The notes beneath the pieces are model-generated. The model saw nothing but the letters and a program-made list of their open reading frames with translations, did not search any database and was not told the origin of the DNA. A stretch of 64,000 nucleotides of DNA from Bedellia somnulentella (taxonomy: Eukaryota; Arthropoda; Insecta; Lepidoptera; Bedelliidae). A program made the position numbers and the translations under genes. Each line of letters opens with the position of its first letter. Positions within the stretch are counted from its first letter, which is position 1. The DNA lies in the NCBI GenBank assembly GCA_963576735.1, contig OY755170.1, forward strand, positions 26,086,875 through 26,150,874, read 5' to 3'. Below are positions 46,430 through 56,640 of this stretch, piece after piece.

Positions 46430-46933
46430 ATGAGCCGCAGCCAGGACCGCTACGCCCGGCCGCGCGGCCTGCCGTCCTACGGGATCGCTGCCGGTCTCAG
46501 CTCCTACTCCAACTATTCCACTCCCTTCACGCCCTCCTCCTACAGGAACTACAACGCCTACACGTCCGGCTTCGGCCGACCTTCCTCGAACCTCGGCATC
46601 TACGGAGGCACCAGCTCGGGATATGGCGGAGTATACTTAGGCTCCACTCTAGGATCATTAAACTTAATGGCACCAAAAAATGTCCTAAAGAAATTAGATA
46701 AAAGACTGTTGGCTAGTCAGAAAAACTTTAAGCCTAAAGAATTGCCGCCACTAAAAGTTAGGGAGTTGAAAGAGCCCCTGCCTGATATTCCGCCGGTCAG
46801 ACCGGAAAGAAAAAAGAAAGATAAAGCGAACCTGAGTAAAGAGAAATCGAGATCCTTGAGCACTTTGGAGACATTCGGAGGACTCGATTCCAGAACTATT
46901 AGTTTGAATTCCCTAGCGTCGGACGGATACTGC
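46430..46933 (+). CDS. Mbs: alternative first exon of Mbs short isoform
   Basis: ATG at 46430, open for 168 codons, ending GGATACTGC|GTATGT in phase 0, so it joins exon 47982-48146 exactly. The first 70 residues are rich in Ser, Tyr, Gly, Asn and Pro (SSYSNYSTPFTPSSYRNYNA). A basic helix-like stretch follows (KNVLKKLDKRLLASQKNFK), then Pro/Lys-rich sequence (PPLKVRELKEPLPDIPPVRP, ERKKKDK) and a Ser-rich end. I do not recognise a domain. The combined protein would be 279 or 283 residues with the MYPT coiled coil but no ankyrin domain. This is reminiscent of vertebrate PPP1R12B small subunits (M20/M21), which also come from an internal promoter. Confidence 0.85.
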
Positions 46934-47981
46934 GTATGTTTAAACTTTTTAAATTTCATATTTTGAATGGTATACTGAAAGTCGTTTTACTAAATGTAAA
47001 TTATTTTGGCGTGTTGCTTCGGTCGAACAGTTCCATGACCGTTACGTATTTGTCGTCATGCTTTTTAACACCTCTCCGAGTTTGAACCCACGTAAAGCTA
47101 TGGAAATTTTGTTTATTACTTTTCACAATGTAGCAAATAAATAAGTTATACATTTTTTGGTTAAAAGACTTTATTTAGATGCTTTATATTTGTCAAGTAC
47201 TACTTTTATCATTAACGGAAACTTTACCACACAACTTTCAAAACGTATAAAAAAAACACAGACAAATAAATTACTTCTTTTTTAAAAACTTACCTAAACT
47301 CCACTATAAACTGATTATGAAAAATGATTGAAAATGCTTCTGCGTGAATGTGTAAACAATTAGCGAATCTATTGTTTACCTTCTATGAATTGGCGAAGTA
47401 ATGTTTACGTACCGACTCTATTAAGAGTGCACGGTTGTTGATTATATCCATTATTTATTTTATTAGTAATCGCGTATGTTATTCTTTCACCGACTTGATT
47501 TAATATCAAAGATAGTTCGAAACCGGAAAATATGGAAGGAAAGATTTTCGCGATAACTTCCTTAATAATAATGGTATTGATTAGTATCATGTTTTCCTTG
47601 GTGATTTAAATTGACACATACATAATTTTAAAGACCAAAGTAAGGAATAGAAATATTACCGGCTATTATTATTGGATATTTTAACTTCATAATAAATTGA
47701 ATGAAAAACACAATCAGAGCTGAAATGTTGCTGCAATTTTTCCAGCTACATGTACATGTACAAATAAAGTAGAGCTCCTCACCTGAAAACAAATTCTTTG
47801 AGGTCCGGCATAAGTATCATGAAATGAAGTCTTGCATGGTTAAAGTAGCATCTACAAACACGAACAAAACTCACTATTACAAAAAGTTATGTGTTTATTT
47901 TGATATATACTTCATATAAGACATGATAGTAAACATCCCTTACCATGTATTTTCGTTTACTCATATTACATTACCTTTCAG
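46934..47981. other. intron between short-isoform first exon and coiled-coil exon
   Basis: About 1 kb of AT-rich sequence. I saw no repeat or coding signal. Confidence 0.5.
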
Positions 47982-48146
47982 TCGGGCTCCGAGCGGACGG
48001 CGGACGAAGGCGCCCCGGACGGCAGCCCCGACTACAAGGCACTGTACGAGGCGTCCGACGCGGAGGTGAAGAGACTGCGCGCCCTTCTTAACACTTCCGA
48101 GCAGCAGCTCAGAGAGGCGCGCACCACCATCAGCAGATTGACTGTG
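47982..48146 (+). CDS. Mbs: Mbs exon: start of coiled coil
   Basis: Acceptor TTACCTTTCAG, phase 0 in and out (55 codons), donor ACTGTG|GTAAGA. It encodes SGSERTADEGAPDGSPDYKA, LYEASDAEVKRLRALLNTSE and QQLREARTTISRLTV. The DYKALYEA..AEVKRLRALL segment equals MYPT1's DFKKLYEQILAENEKLKAQL and opens the C-terminal coiled coil used for dimerisation and, in vertebrates, for RhoA, M20 or M-RIP contacts. Both the long (from 36502) and short (from 46933) transcripts can enter here in phase 0. A retroelement sits six bases into the following intron. Confidence 0.96.
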
Positions 48147-48153
48147 GTAAGAT

Positions 48154-48403
48154 ACATACATACATGCATATACTCACAGCTATAAATCCCTAAAAGGGGC
48201 AGCCAGAGCTGAGGAATTAGAAATTCCTTAACCACTTTTGGAATTTGCGTGGGCAAAAGATGGTGAAATAAAGGTTGTTGGTGATGGGTCTCCAACCGCA
48301 TCGCCCAAAAATCCTTAAATACCGTTAGTCGCCTCTTACGTACACCCACCGGAAGAAATGGGGTAGTGCTATTCTAAGCCGACACTACACAGCTAGCACA
48401 CTA
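48154..48403 (-). mobile_element. TATG-tailed element inserted at the exon 47982-48146 splice donor
   Basis: A full-length minus-strand copy from the tail CATACATACATGCATATACT to GCCGACACTACACAGCTAGC. GACTGTGGTAAGAT flanks it at 48140-48153 and 48404-48417. The duplicated 14 bases include the last codons of the exon and its 5' splice site, so a second, spare donor now lies behind the element. Confidence 0.9.
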
Positions 48404-49094
48404 GACTGTGGTAAGATGTGGAAGCTATTGGTTGTGATGGGGTAAGGAGAGATTACTGATGGGTATGGAAGATTTTTACAAAATATATTTGCTGTGGAAA
48501 GATATATGGGCAAACTATTGGTTTATGTCAGGGCAGGCAGAGATTACAGTGTTGGAAGACCCTTACGAATTTAATTCATATTTAGCAATTATTTTTATAC
48601 ATACCCTTTACTTTTGCACATTGGTCGTCCTCTACTGAAATTACCAGTGTTACTAGCTGTGTGGAATGCTGGTAGTGGTTACAATACTTAATGGTAATGG
48701 ACAGGGCTGATTGCATGACAATCGACGACCGATTAGAAGGTTCTGAAAAGACGACCACATACCATGACCACGTATGATTATGCCCAAAACTCTGTTTTGA
48801 CTCGTTTGGCTCGCACATACAACAATTCATTTCTAGATTTGGATATATTTCATCTCTCAAAACGGAATTTTAGAGAGAATGTAATATCACACTTTCAGAA
48901 CAAAGACGCTCGATAATTGTTTACTAACTGTTTAATTGGTAAATATTATTTGTAATAAGTAAGAAAACATTACAAATTCAATTATATATAATTTTATATA
49001 TAACATTTGTATCTATATTATATATCTTTCTATATATATATGTATGTATTTAATATGTATAAGTTTATGTAATTTATAAACTAATTTATTTATC

Positions 49095-49340
49095 ATGGTT
49101 GCTAACGGTGAGGGAAAACATCGTGAGGAAACCCACATGGCTGAGTTGTACTTAGTCATGTGACAGTGTATTCGTACAAAACGGCGATAGGCCTGCCCCC
49201 TATCACGTGAGTACACTGTCTTAGCAAAACGTGGGTACCTTCTCTGGAAACTAGATGGCGCTTGCCATGTGAGTTCAGGAGTATTGGTACCTCTGCCAAC
49301 CCCTTCGGGGATAAACGGCGTGAACGTTTATGTTTATATT
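49095..49340 (+). mobile_element. 5'-truncated tRNA-headed SINE copy
   Basis: Begins at CATGGTTGCTAACGGTGAGG, lacking the tRNA-like head. It runs through GGCGATAGGCCTGCCCCCTA to CTTCGGGGATAAACGGCGTG and AACGTTTATGTTTA. It lies in the Mbs intron after exon 47982-48146. Confidence 0.8.
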
Positions 49341-49509
49341 ATGTTATATATAAACTGATCCTTTCAGTACGTCCCAACTGCTACAACCAATGTACTTTTT
49401 AATTTTATAATGAAATCTATAATTAGCTTTACTTTTAAAAACTGTTGTCCTATTTACCATAACAAATAATACAATACAATAAACAAATAAATAAATAAAT
49501 GACGACGTG

Positions 49510-49606
49510 GAAAAGATCACATCGCAAAACCGTCAATGATTGTGGAAATCTATGGGGAGACTTATGTCTAGCACTGGACGTCTATCGGCTGGTGATTATG
49601 ATGATC
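49510..49606 (+). mobile_element. LINE 3' tail of RTE-like lepidopteran type
   Basis: TGGGGAGACTTATGTCTAGC followed by ACTGGACGTCTATCGGCTGG and a TGATTATGATGAT tail is the familiar end of RTE-like elements in moths and butterflies. That recognition is from memory of the motif. A weaker relative occurs near 7645-7675. Confidence 0.65.
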
Positions 49607-50817
49607 ATACCTCTTTAGTGACTGCTAAACGAACTTACCAAACTACAACTAGGCTATATAAGAATATGCTGGTGCAGGGCCACACAAAGTCATTTTACTC
49701 AAAGGCTTAAAAACATATAACTTGTAGAATCTAATAAATTGTAAAGGGTTAATAATAACGTGAGCTTTATGTATATGATAACGGTTTGTCAAGGTTTTTT
49801 TTTAAATAATGTTATGCACTATGCGATTCCCTAACCCTAACCACTAAGTGATATTTGTTTTGTGACTAAAATGGCGAATTTAAATTCTCGGATATTTCTT
49901 CCATTAGATTCAAAAGATTTAAGCGCCTACTCTGGGTCTAATAGTCAATACATTTGTTTCGGATATCACAGAACTATACTTTATAAAATATTAATTAATA
50001 CCATATCATCTAAACATCGTTAACCTAATACCACTTTCACAAGCCTCGTGCAAACTAAAATATATATGTTATTCATCTTGGTCTGACCGCGAACAACCCT
50101 GACTAATGAATCATAAACATTTACGAGTCGGAGGTGTATGTCTTTCAACGAGACTCGAAGACGACACTCCTACACTCGAGGCCGAACACGTAACACTAGG
50201 TGTATATTGAAATGTACAATTAAGCTTCCATTTGTGAAAAATCATTGAAATAGATTCAGCTATTTTGCAGGCTTTTGATGACGAAACAATTAATAATTTC
50301 CGCTTTTTTAAATTATTATGATTATATGGAAATTAAATATAAAATATTAGAAAACCAAACTTGCTCAAATATCGGCTAAGATGAATGAACTCGGTTGTCG
50401 TAAAGTTAGGCTGATGTTTTATAACTTTGTTACCGTCGAAAGTCGTCGGTCTGTAGCCCTGTCGTTTCATTAGACCATATCCGCTAATATTTATGTGTGA
50501 ATTGAGACGCATAATAAAAATAAATATGACTCACAACTTTTTATTTTTGAACTAATTTGGAAATGGTGAACAACCGATATAAATAAATGCTGGCGAAGGT
50601 CGAGGTTAATGCGTTTTTTCCACTCTCGTGAAAACGCGCGTTGATGGATTTTGCGAATTTCCTAATGACTTTTCTAGCTATTTTGTAGATTTTCCTGCTT
50701 GTCCGCGGGAACAGTTATTGTCATGTGATTCATATAGTATTGCAAAACGGAGCATTGAGCTTTGATTTACAAGTTTTAGAGGCTCGCAGCTTTAAGGGCT
50801 TGGTGCTTTCTACGTTT

Positions 50818-51030
50818 GGAACATCAGATGACACATTTAGATCAAATAGAAAATGTGCTCAAAAAGGCAGGTGTCCGAAGTACGAAGAATAAAAGAGCAT
50901 GTAAGAAAAGATTGATGGATGTGAATGAAGCTAGAGAGGTTTGCCAGGATCGTACAAAGTGGCGATCGATAGTCTCTGCCTACCCCAATGGGAACTAACG
51001 GCGTGAGAATATGTATGTATGTATGTATGT
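50818..51030 (+). mobile_element. LINE 3'-end copy, same family
   Basis: The open frame reads THLDQIENVLKKAGVRSTKN, then KRACKKRLMDVNEAREVCQD and RTKWRSIVSAYPNGN. It ends GGCGTGAGAATATGTATGTA and a TATG tail. It is very close to the 10845 copy and strongly 5'-truncated. Confidence 0.85.
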
Positions 51031-51375
51031 TCACTCAAAGCTCTCATTTTTATGCTAGTAGGCCAAGTTGAAATTTGCCTTTTTTATGATAAGATCTAAG
51101 AAGCTATCAAAGCTTAAGCTTGTAAGACTTGGTTGTAACTATCAACTGATTAAAGTTTAAACTATTGAGTCTGGAAAGACTTAACGCTTTAGCCTGCAAA
51201 GTTTTCAAATCTAGAGTTTCAGGACGATTAAGTTTCAATGCTCAAGCATATAAAAGCATATAAGTCTTAGCTTTTTACAACACTATATTCATACCCTCGT
51301 CTTCATGAGAAGTAAAACATCTAGCCAGCCAATTAATGTATATTGCTGAAATTAATATACAGTTTAAAATTTATA

Positions 51376-51550
51376 GAGAGATCCTTTATTATTATTTTTC
51401 CTAACCTTACGAGAGATCCTTTATTATTATTTTTCCAAACCTTAAAAGAGATCCTTTATTATTATTTTTCCTTACCTTACGAGAGATCCTTTATTATTAT
51501 TTTTCCAAACCTTAAAAGAGATCCTTTATTATTATTTTTCCTAACCCATT
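51376..51550 (+). repeat. five copies of a 35-bp tandem repeat
   Basis: The unit AGAGATCCTTTATTATTATT followed by TTTCC(T/A)AACCTTA recurs every 35 bases five times, alternating between two slightly different versions of the last ten bases. This suggests a 70-base higher-order unit. It is contiguous, without spacers. Confidence 0.9.
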
Positions 51551-51584
51551 ACTTCTCGCGGCAATCGAAAGAAAAGAGAAAAAG

Positions 51585-51700
51585 TTTTCGGGCCTTTAAA
51601 GTGGTTTTTGGGCGATCTGGCTGGATGTTCATCACCATCAATTTCTTCTCCAATCGTTTGGATTTCCAATTTCTATAGCCCTGGCTACCCATTTTTAAAA
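51585..51700 (+). mobile_element. TATG-tailed element, diverged
   Basis: TTCGGGCCTTTAAAGTGGTT, GGGCGATCTGGCTGGATGTT and CCTGGCTACCCATTTTT, directly after the 35-base tandem repeat. Confidence 0.55.
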
Positions 51701-52125
51701 TTTATCGAATAATAACTTGACTATTTCATGACTGCATTCAAAAGCCATTGTTAGCTCGTGGATTTGTTCACTTTTTTCCAAAATGACGTGAAACTTAAAC
51801 GATAAACAACACCGCTAAGATTCCACTACGTTTTGGCATGATCAACGGTCATTTTAATACTAACAGATATAGAATTATTATATCATAAAGTATATTACGG
51901 CAAGATTTACAATATGTCAACAAAATGATTTCCTGCGGGCTCCATCATGATAATTTTATAAGCTATTTATAATAAATAATCGTTTAAGACTTATTTCCAA
52001 GCTAGCGAATTTATAAAATCATTGCAATTAGCGAGTTCTTGTTTGTCCGTATAAAAATACTTGGCTTTTTGATGATAAAAGAATTTATTTGCCTTTTTTC
52101 ATGTAAACCTTGTTTTTATTTGCAG

Positions 52126-52209
52126 AATCAGAACGCAGTGTCGGAGACTGAGAAGCGAGAAAAGCGCGCGATGGAAAGGAAGCTATCCGAAATGGAAGAG
52201 GAACTAAGG
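52126..52209 (+). CDS. Mbs: Mbs exon: coiled coil
   Basis: Acceptor TTATTTGCAG, phase 0 in and out (28 codons), donor CTAAGG|GTAAAT. It encodes NQNAVSETEKREKRAMERKL then SEMEEELR. MYPT1 has LLEMEKRERRALERRISELEEELK. The strict charge pattern makes it a clear coiled-coil segment. It can splice to either of two terminal exons. Confidence 0.97.
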
Positions 52210-52652
52210 GTAAATGTAATTACTTTTCTATATTCTTAACACCGTGTTTTGCCACGTTAAGGATAATTGTGATTATTTCAGACGTTAATTATGTAACTCA
52301 GTATTTCAATTTATACTCAGTAACAGTTCGTTCGAATGTTTGACAATTGTATTTTATCGTTATCCTAATCTGGTGAAACATGTGTTATATAGACAAAGCT
52401 TAAAAACTGCTGATACTCTATAAATCAATCAGAAATATTATATATATCTGCTATCTATTCAGAATTATAAGTAAATTTTTCATCACAAGTATTCATTTAG
52501 TCTATCTATATTATATTAATATTTATGCATATATTATATTTGTAAATATGTTAATCAACTATATTTTAAGCTCCATCATATAAGGTAGATGATCCCCATT
52601 GCTAGTAGCAGGCTCAAAAAACCTTAAATGACAAAGAACAATGATTTTGTAG
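52210..52652. other. Mbs intron, nothing seen
   Basis: AT-rich with no repeat or other signal noticed. Confidence 0.5.
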
Positions 52653-52751
52653 CAATTGCAAAAACTGAAAGCTGAGAATGAAAGATTGCGGGCGGAAAAC
52701 CGAGCGCTGACCCGCGTCGTAAGCAAATTGACAAATTCCGCAGCCAAATAG
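52653..52751 (+). CDS. Mbs: Mbs alternative terminal exon A: leucine zipper
   Basis: Acceptor GATTTTGTAG, entered in phase 0. It encodes QLQKLKAENERLRAENRALT then RVVSKLTNSAAK and TAG. It is clearly homologous to the canonical end [21 protein letters not shown] yet distinct, keeping the heptad Leu positions and adding NSAAK. AATAAA follows at 53058-53063 with a GT-rich stretch after it, so a 3' UTR of about 310 bases is likely. An internal GTC|GTAAGC could in principle act as a donor to the downstream exon in phase. Confidence 0.9.
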   Translation, partial: QLQKLKAENERLRAENRALTRVVSKLTNSAAK

Positions 52752-53057
52752 GTAATAGCACGAGATTTGGCCTCACGATGTGCATGATTTACCACTGTGT
52801 ACCCTCACGCTGCAACTCACAGTATAGCGAGTGCGTTTCCATAAAATACCGGTTCAAATATACGGACACCGGTATTTTAGCCATTTGAAAACATCCTTTT
52901 GTGACGTTACACTGTCCGTAACTAATTGTTTTATGTATTTTAGCTTATTGATTACTAATTTGAGAACAATTTCAATGTTAATGCTTTGCGTTCGTTATGA
53001 TTTTTGTACGTTATATAATGACGATTTATTATTTAGCGACTAGTTCGATTTTGTAAA

Positions 53058-53063
53058 AATAAA
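53058..53063 (+). promoter_or_regulatory. polyadenylation signal for terminal exon A
   Basis: AATAAA about 307 bases after the TAG stop, followed within 40 bases by a GT-rich stretch (TTGTGGTCGTAATGTGTTTT). This is the usual architecture for 3' end formation. Confidence 0.55.
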
Positions 53064-53691
53064 TAGTATTTGTTTTGCATGACTTGTGGTCGTAATGTGT
53101 TTTTCATAAGCCTTTGTTTTCGAAGTCGGTCAATTTAAAAGGACTAACTGCTGAGTGTTATCGAGTCTTTTTTTCACATCTTATATGTTTGTCGTTCATA
53201 TTATAAGATTAGAATAGAGATTTTTGGATTAATTAAAATATTTAATTACGAATATGGACTATTCAAGATGAAGGAATGAAAAAGTACATAAAAGTATTCT
53301 ATTTGAACATATGTTGATTTTTAAAAACAGTGAAGGAATTTATTTTTTAAAATTAATAATAGAAATTTGTTTGGTTATAGATTAGCTCTAATTGATTGCA
53401 TAAAACATGGTAATTAGGGCAGGAACCAATGTGCAGTTTGACAAACGTAATTAATTAATTAGTGATACGTTTAGACATCAATATCAGCTGCCAAAAAAAA
53501 CAGCGAAGCGAGCAATAGTTGACCCGCTCTTAATTTTCGCATTATAGACTAATATGGAGAATTTTGAAAGAGTATATTCCTAATGGTATATTTTTTACAA
53601 ATTATTTCTCAAGCTGTCACGAGAGATGATCGAAAAAAAATAAGTTCGGTGGTTAAGTTAGTATAGATTTACTCATAAATAATAGATGTTA

Positions 53692-53814
53692 TTAAAGGAA
53701 AGAAAAATTTCGACACTGGCGGGGTTCGAACCCGCGACCTTCGGGTATACGCCCCCGTCGCTGCCCGCACCCCGCCAGTGTCGAAATTTTTCTTTCCTTT
53801 AATAACATCTTTTA
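53692..53814. repeat. tRNA-like repeat, palindromic copy
   Basis: TTATTAAAGGAAAGAAAAAT plus TTCGACACTGGCGGGGTTCG starts the unit, and its reverse complement closes it at 53814 (ending TCTTTCCTTTAATAA). The centre contains the tRNA-like T arm and GTATACGCCCCCGTCGC of the family. The D arm and acceptor are replaced by the mirrored flank, so this copy is a fold-back and not a cloverleaf. Confidence 0.75.
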
Positions 53815-54282
53815 TTTATGAGTAATAATCCCCACATGAGGAATTCATGTCAAAAAAACATTAAATTAGTATAGATTTGTATTTGGTATTATTTTCACTT
53901 CAGAGATTTATCACTTTTCTGCACGTGTTAATTATCGATGTATTATATCTGTGTATATTTTGATGTTTTTCCTTGATAATTGAATGTTTATATATTATAT
54001 ACTAGGCAAATACTGGATATCTAAATATTAGCAACAAAAGCGCTTCCCTAAATCGAATTTACACTCAAACTGTGGCTTGATAAACGCTTGCGATGAAAGC
54101 ATCGTTGTCATAAAGCGCTTCAATTATAATGTACATGGAGAATACGCCAAAGATAACAAACCTTTCATCGGTACATGTCTTAGCTAAGTATTCTTAGAAT
54201 ATTGAATTGGTCCTATATCCGTTTGCAAGAAATATTTATACAATAACAAATTTACCTACCTATCGATACAGTGAGCTATTTA

Positions 54283-54345
54283 TTCCAAAAGGGGTAGCCA
54301 GAGCTTTGAAATTAGAAACTCTAAAGCCGCTTTTGATAGTTGAGT
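54283..54345 (-). mobile_element. TATG-tailed element fragment
   Basis: CCAAAAGGGGTAGCCAGAGC and CTAAAGCCGCTTTTGATAGT match the 3' end of the family on the minus strand. Confidence 0.55.
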
Positions 54346-54521
54346 GTTTGAAAAAAATGTTATATAAAGGATGTCAAATAATGAGTCCCCACTTACATCT
54401 TCCAACAATCACTCCAAAACCCTACGATTACCTCGTCGGCCATTCTAAGAAATAGACTAGATATATTGTTAACAATACATAACTCAACGAATGTAGTATG
54501 ATACATGTATTTATTTTGCAG

Positions 54522-54608
54522 TTTCACCAAGCGGTGCAGGCCGAGAACCAACGGCTAAAGGACGAGAACGGCGCGCTCATCAGGGTGATAAGTAAACTAT
54601 CCAAATAA
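54522..54608 (+). CDS. Mbs: Mbs terminal exon B: canonical leucine zipper
   Basis: Acceptor TTATTTTGCAG, entered in phase 0. It encodes [20 protein letters not shown] followed by RVISKLSK and TAA. The last 18 residues from [10 protein letters not shown] onward are identical to vertebrate MYPT1's C-terminal zipper, which in mammals interacts with cGMP-dependent kinase. With this exon the visible long protein is 758 residues. It is the second of two zipper exons that cannot be used together because each has its own stop. Confidence 0.97.
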   Translation, partial: FHQAVQAENQRLKDENGALIRVISKLSK

Positions 54609-56640
54609 ACCATCACCATGTTTCCTATCACGTTAACTAGAGTATAATATAGCCGCCTTGTATCGCATTCGTATGAGACGGAACGCTCCGTCTTACACCT
54701 CTCTCTCTTCTTTCTAAGTAGATGTTTTCAATGAGAAAGAGACAGAGTGTTTCCTCGTATTAAACGTTGAGTTTAATATAGCCGCCTTGTATGGCATTCG
54801 TATGAGACGGAACGCTTCGTCTTACACCTCTCTCCCTTCTTTCTGTGTAGATGTTTTCAATGAGAAAGAGACCGAGTGTTTCCTCGTATTAAATGCTACA
54901 TTGTATAATGCCTACGTATGAATTATGTGATGTCTGTGGACGACTGAGGGGGATTTACCTAATATCCCCTTTGCTATAAGAATACGGTTTTTGATAGTAT
55001 TTATTTTTTCTATGTGTATAAAGTGAAGTTGGGATCGTGTACTTATGAGATGCTGTTTCTTTTTTGTAAGTCTATCTATACTTAGTATTATATATCTGAT
55101 TTTAGAACAAATGCATTTGTCGGAGAAGTACTCCTCGGATAAGGGGCTAGAGACATTGTGGCACTTTATCAATTTTATACCGACCACGGTTCCTATAATC
55201 AAGTTAACATTTAAATTAAATGTTTTTACGTGTTCTTAACATTAATTAAAACATGTTCGTCAATCAAATAGCTGTCTCGATAATATATTAATATTTGAAA
55301 CCTTAGTATTGCGTATATTGTATTGAATCGCGAATACTCTTAATCCATTTTGTGATTACAAACCCATATTTAAAATAAGCCTAATATGAACCAAGATACT
55401 CTAAAATAGGAAGTAATTCAGATTTTTATTATTACTATTACTAGTAAGGTAAATGAAATAAATATTAATAGTTACATTAAATTTATTGGGCGCTAAAAGC
55501 TCATCATACATCGCTCATATATCAAATAATAAGTATAGCGGTGATAAAATTCACAAATTTTTAAATAAGTCGAAAATATGACCTATAACATATACATAAA
55601 TAAAAAAGCACTAAAATTGCTCACTGTTTTTAAAACGCTTTTATTAGGTCGACCTGAATGTATGTATCTATGTAGTCAAATCTAAGAAAGCGTATTTAAC
55701 GATCTTCTAAAGATAGTACCGTCATAATAATTGGCAGTTGTCTGTTTTTTTTATGACAATACAATAATATGGTACTGTCGAGCTGATTTGATGATGAAGC
55801 CAGAAGATATGAACTGGAACTTAATGATGGATTATCATATCATAGGCGTGTTTGGACTAGCTAGAAAGTTCTTGTAATGTGTTGTTCGTGTTTTTTTAGT
55901 GTTTTTAAACAATTAATTTATTGGTAACATACATAACCAGAATTAGATACACTTTTAAATATAGCCCGTGAATTAAACTTGACGTTGTAACAGGATATAT
56001 AATAGTATTGTTGCAATGACCGGCGAAGGCAGATTTAATTACTATACTTCTACTGTGTCAACTGCACTACCCCTCTAAGTGTTAATATGTGTCTATGCGA
56101 ATTTATGAAGCCTTTCGGCTGCTACCCCATAATATCTATAGTGTTTAACCAGAAGTATTTTAATAATACCTTGCCATATACTGATAAAATGCAAGGTTAT
56201 ACTTGTGTCAAAGTCCTTTTTTAAAATAGTAATATTAAAGTACTCTATTGAGGCTCTGTAATAATGCATTTTCATATTATATTTAGACATGTATATATAC
56301 AATATAATTTACGTGGAATAAAATATACTTGTATTGCTGGTAGTCGAATAAATATATACAAATGTTGTATCAAGTGAATACGAACCGCCAGATGAATGTT
56401 TCTGGTCCCTGCCACGTGTAAATATATAAGTCAGTATTTTTATTCATCTACAGAACTAGCATGAGTTGACAATATTCTAACTTTAATTGTATCTCTGTTC
56501 AACCGGTGACATTTGAAATTTTATTATCTTAATATGTTGCTGCGTCTATGTTTTAAATTGTAAATTGTTTGTGAAAGAATGAAATTTAAGTGAATAAACT
56601 TTTAATGAAATTTATTTAGATTTGGAGTTTTTTAATTGTA
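54609..56640 (+). other. 3' UTR and possible ends of the long Mbs transcript
   Basis: AT-rich and without coding signal. Candidate AATAAA signals lie at 55457, 56317 and 56593. Which one is used cannot be told from sequence. A two-copy tandem repeat lies at its start (54645-54894). Confidence 0.45.
54645..54894 (+). repeat. two-copy 129-bp tandem repeat in 3' UTR
   Basis: TAATATAGCCGCCTTGTATC and TAATATAGCCGCCTTGTATG start the two units, 129 bases apart. The units share GAGACGGAACGCTCCGTCTT (a GACGGAACG..CGTTCCGTC-like small inverted repeat) and ATGTTTTCAATGAGAAAGAG. There are only a handful of differences between them, so the duplication is recent. Confidence 0.9.

Larger units (their letters stand above)
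48418..52125. other. Mbs intron after coiled-coil exon
   Basis: Contains a truncated SINE (49095-49340), an RTE-like LINE tail (49510-49606), a LINE end (50818-51030), a 35-base tandem repeat (51376-51550) and a TATG-tailed fragment (51585). Nothing recognisable in 48420-49000, 49610-50810 or 51700-52120. Confidence 0.6.
52752..54521. other. 3' UTR of terminal exon A and intron to terminal exon B
   Basis: The first 310 bases are probably UTR (signal at 53058). Further on lies the palindromic tRNA-like repeat (53690-53815) and a TATG-tailed fragment (54283). Otherwise plain AT-rich sequence. Confidence 0.55.

Noticed and set aside
51376..51550. CRISPR-like array
   Set aside because: The 35-base units are contiguous without spacers and the DNA is animal nuclear; it is a plain minisatellite.
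52653..52732. exon A as an internal exon using GTC|GTAAGC as donor to exon B
   Set aside because: Possible in phase, but exon A's own stop and a nearby polyadenylation signal make a terminal exon the simpler reading.
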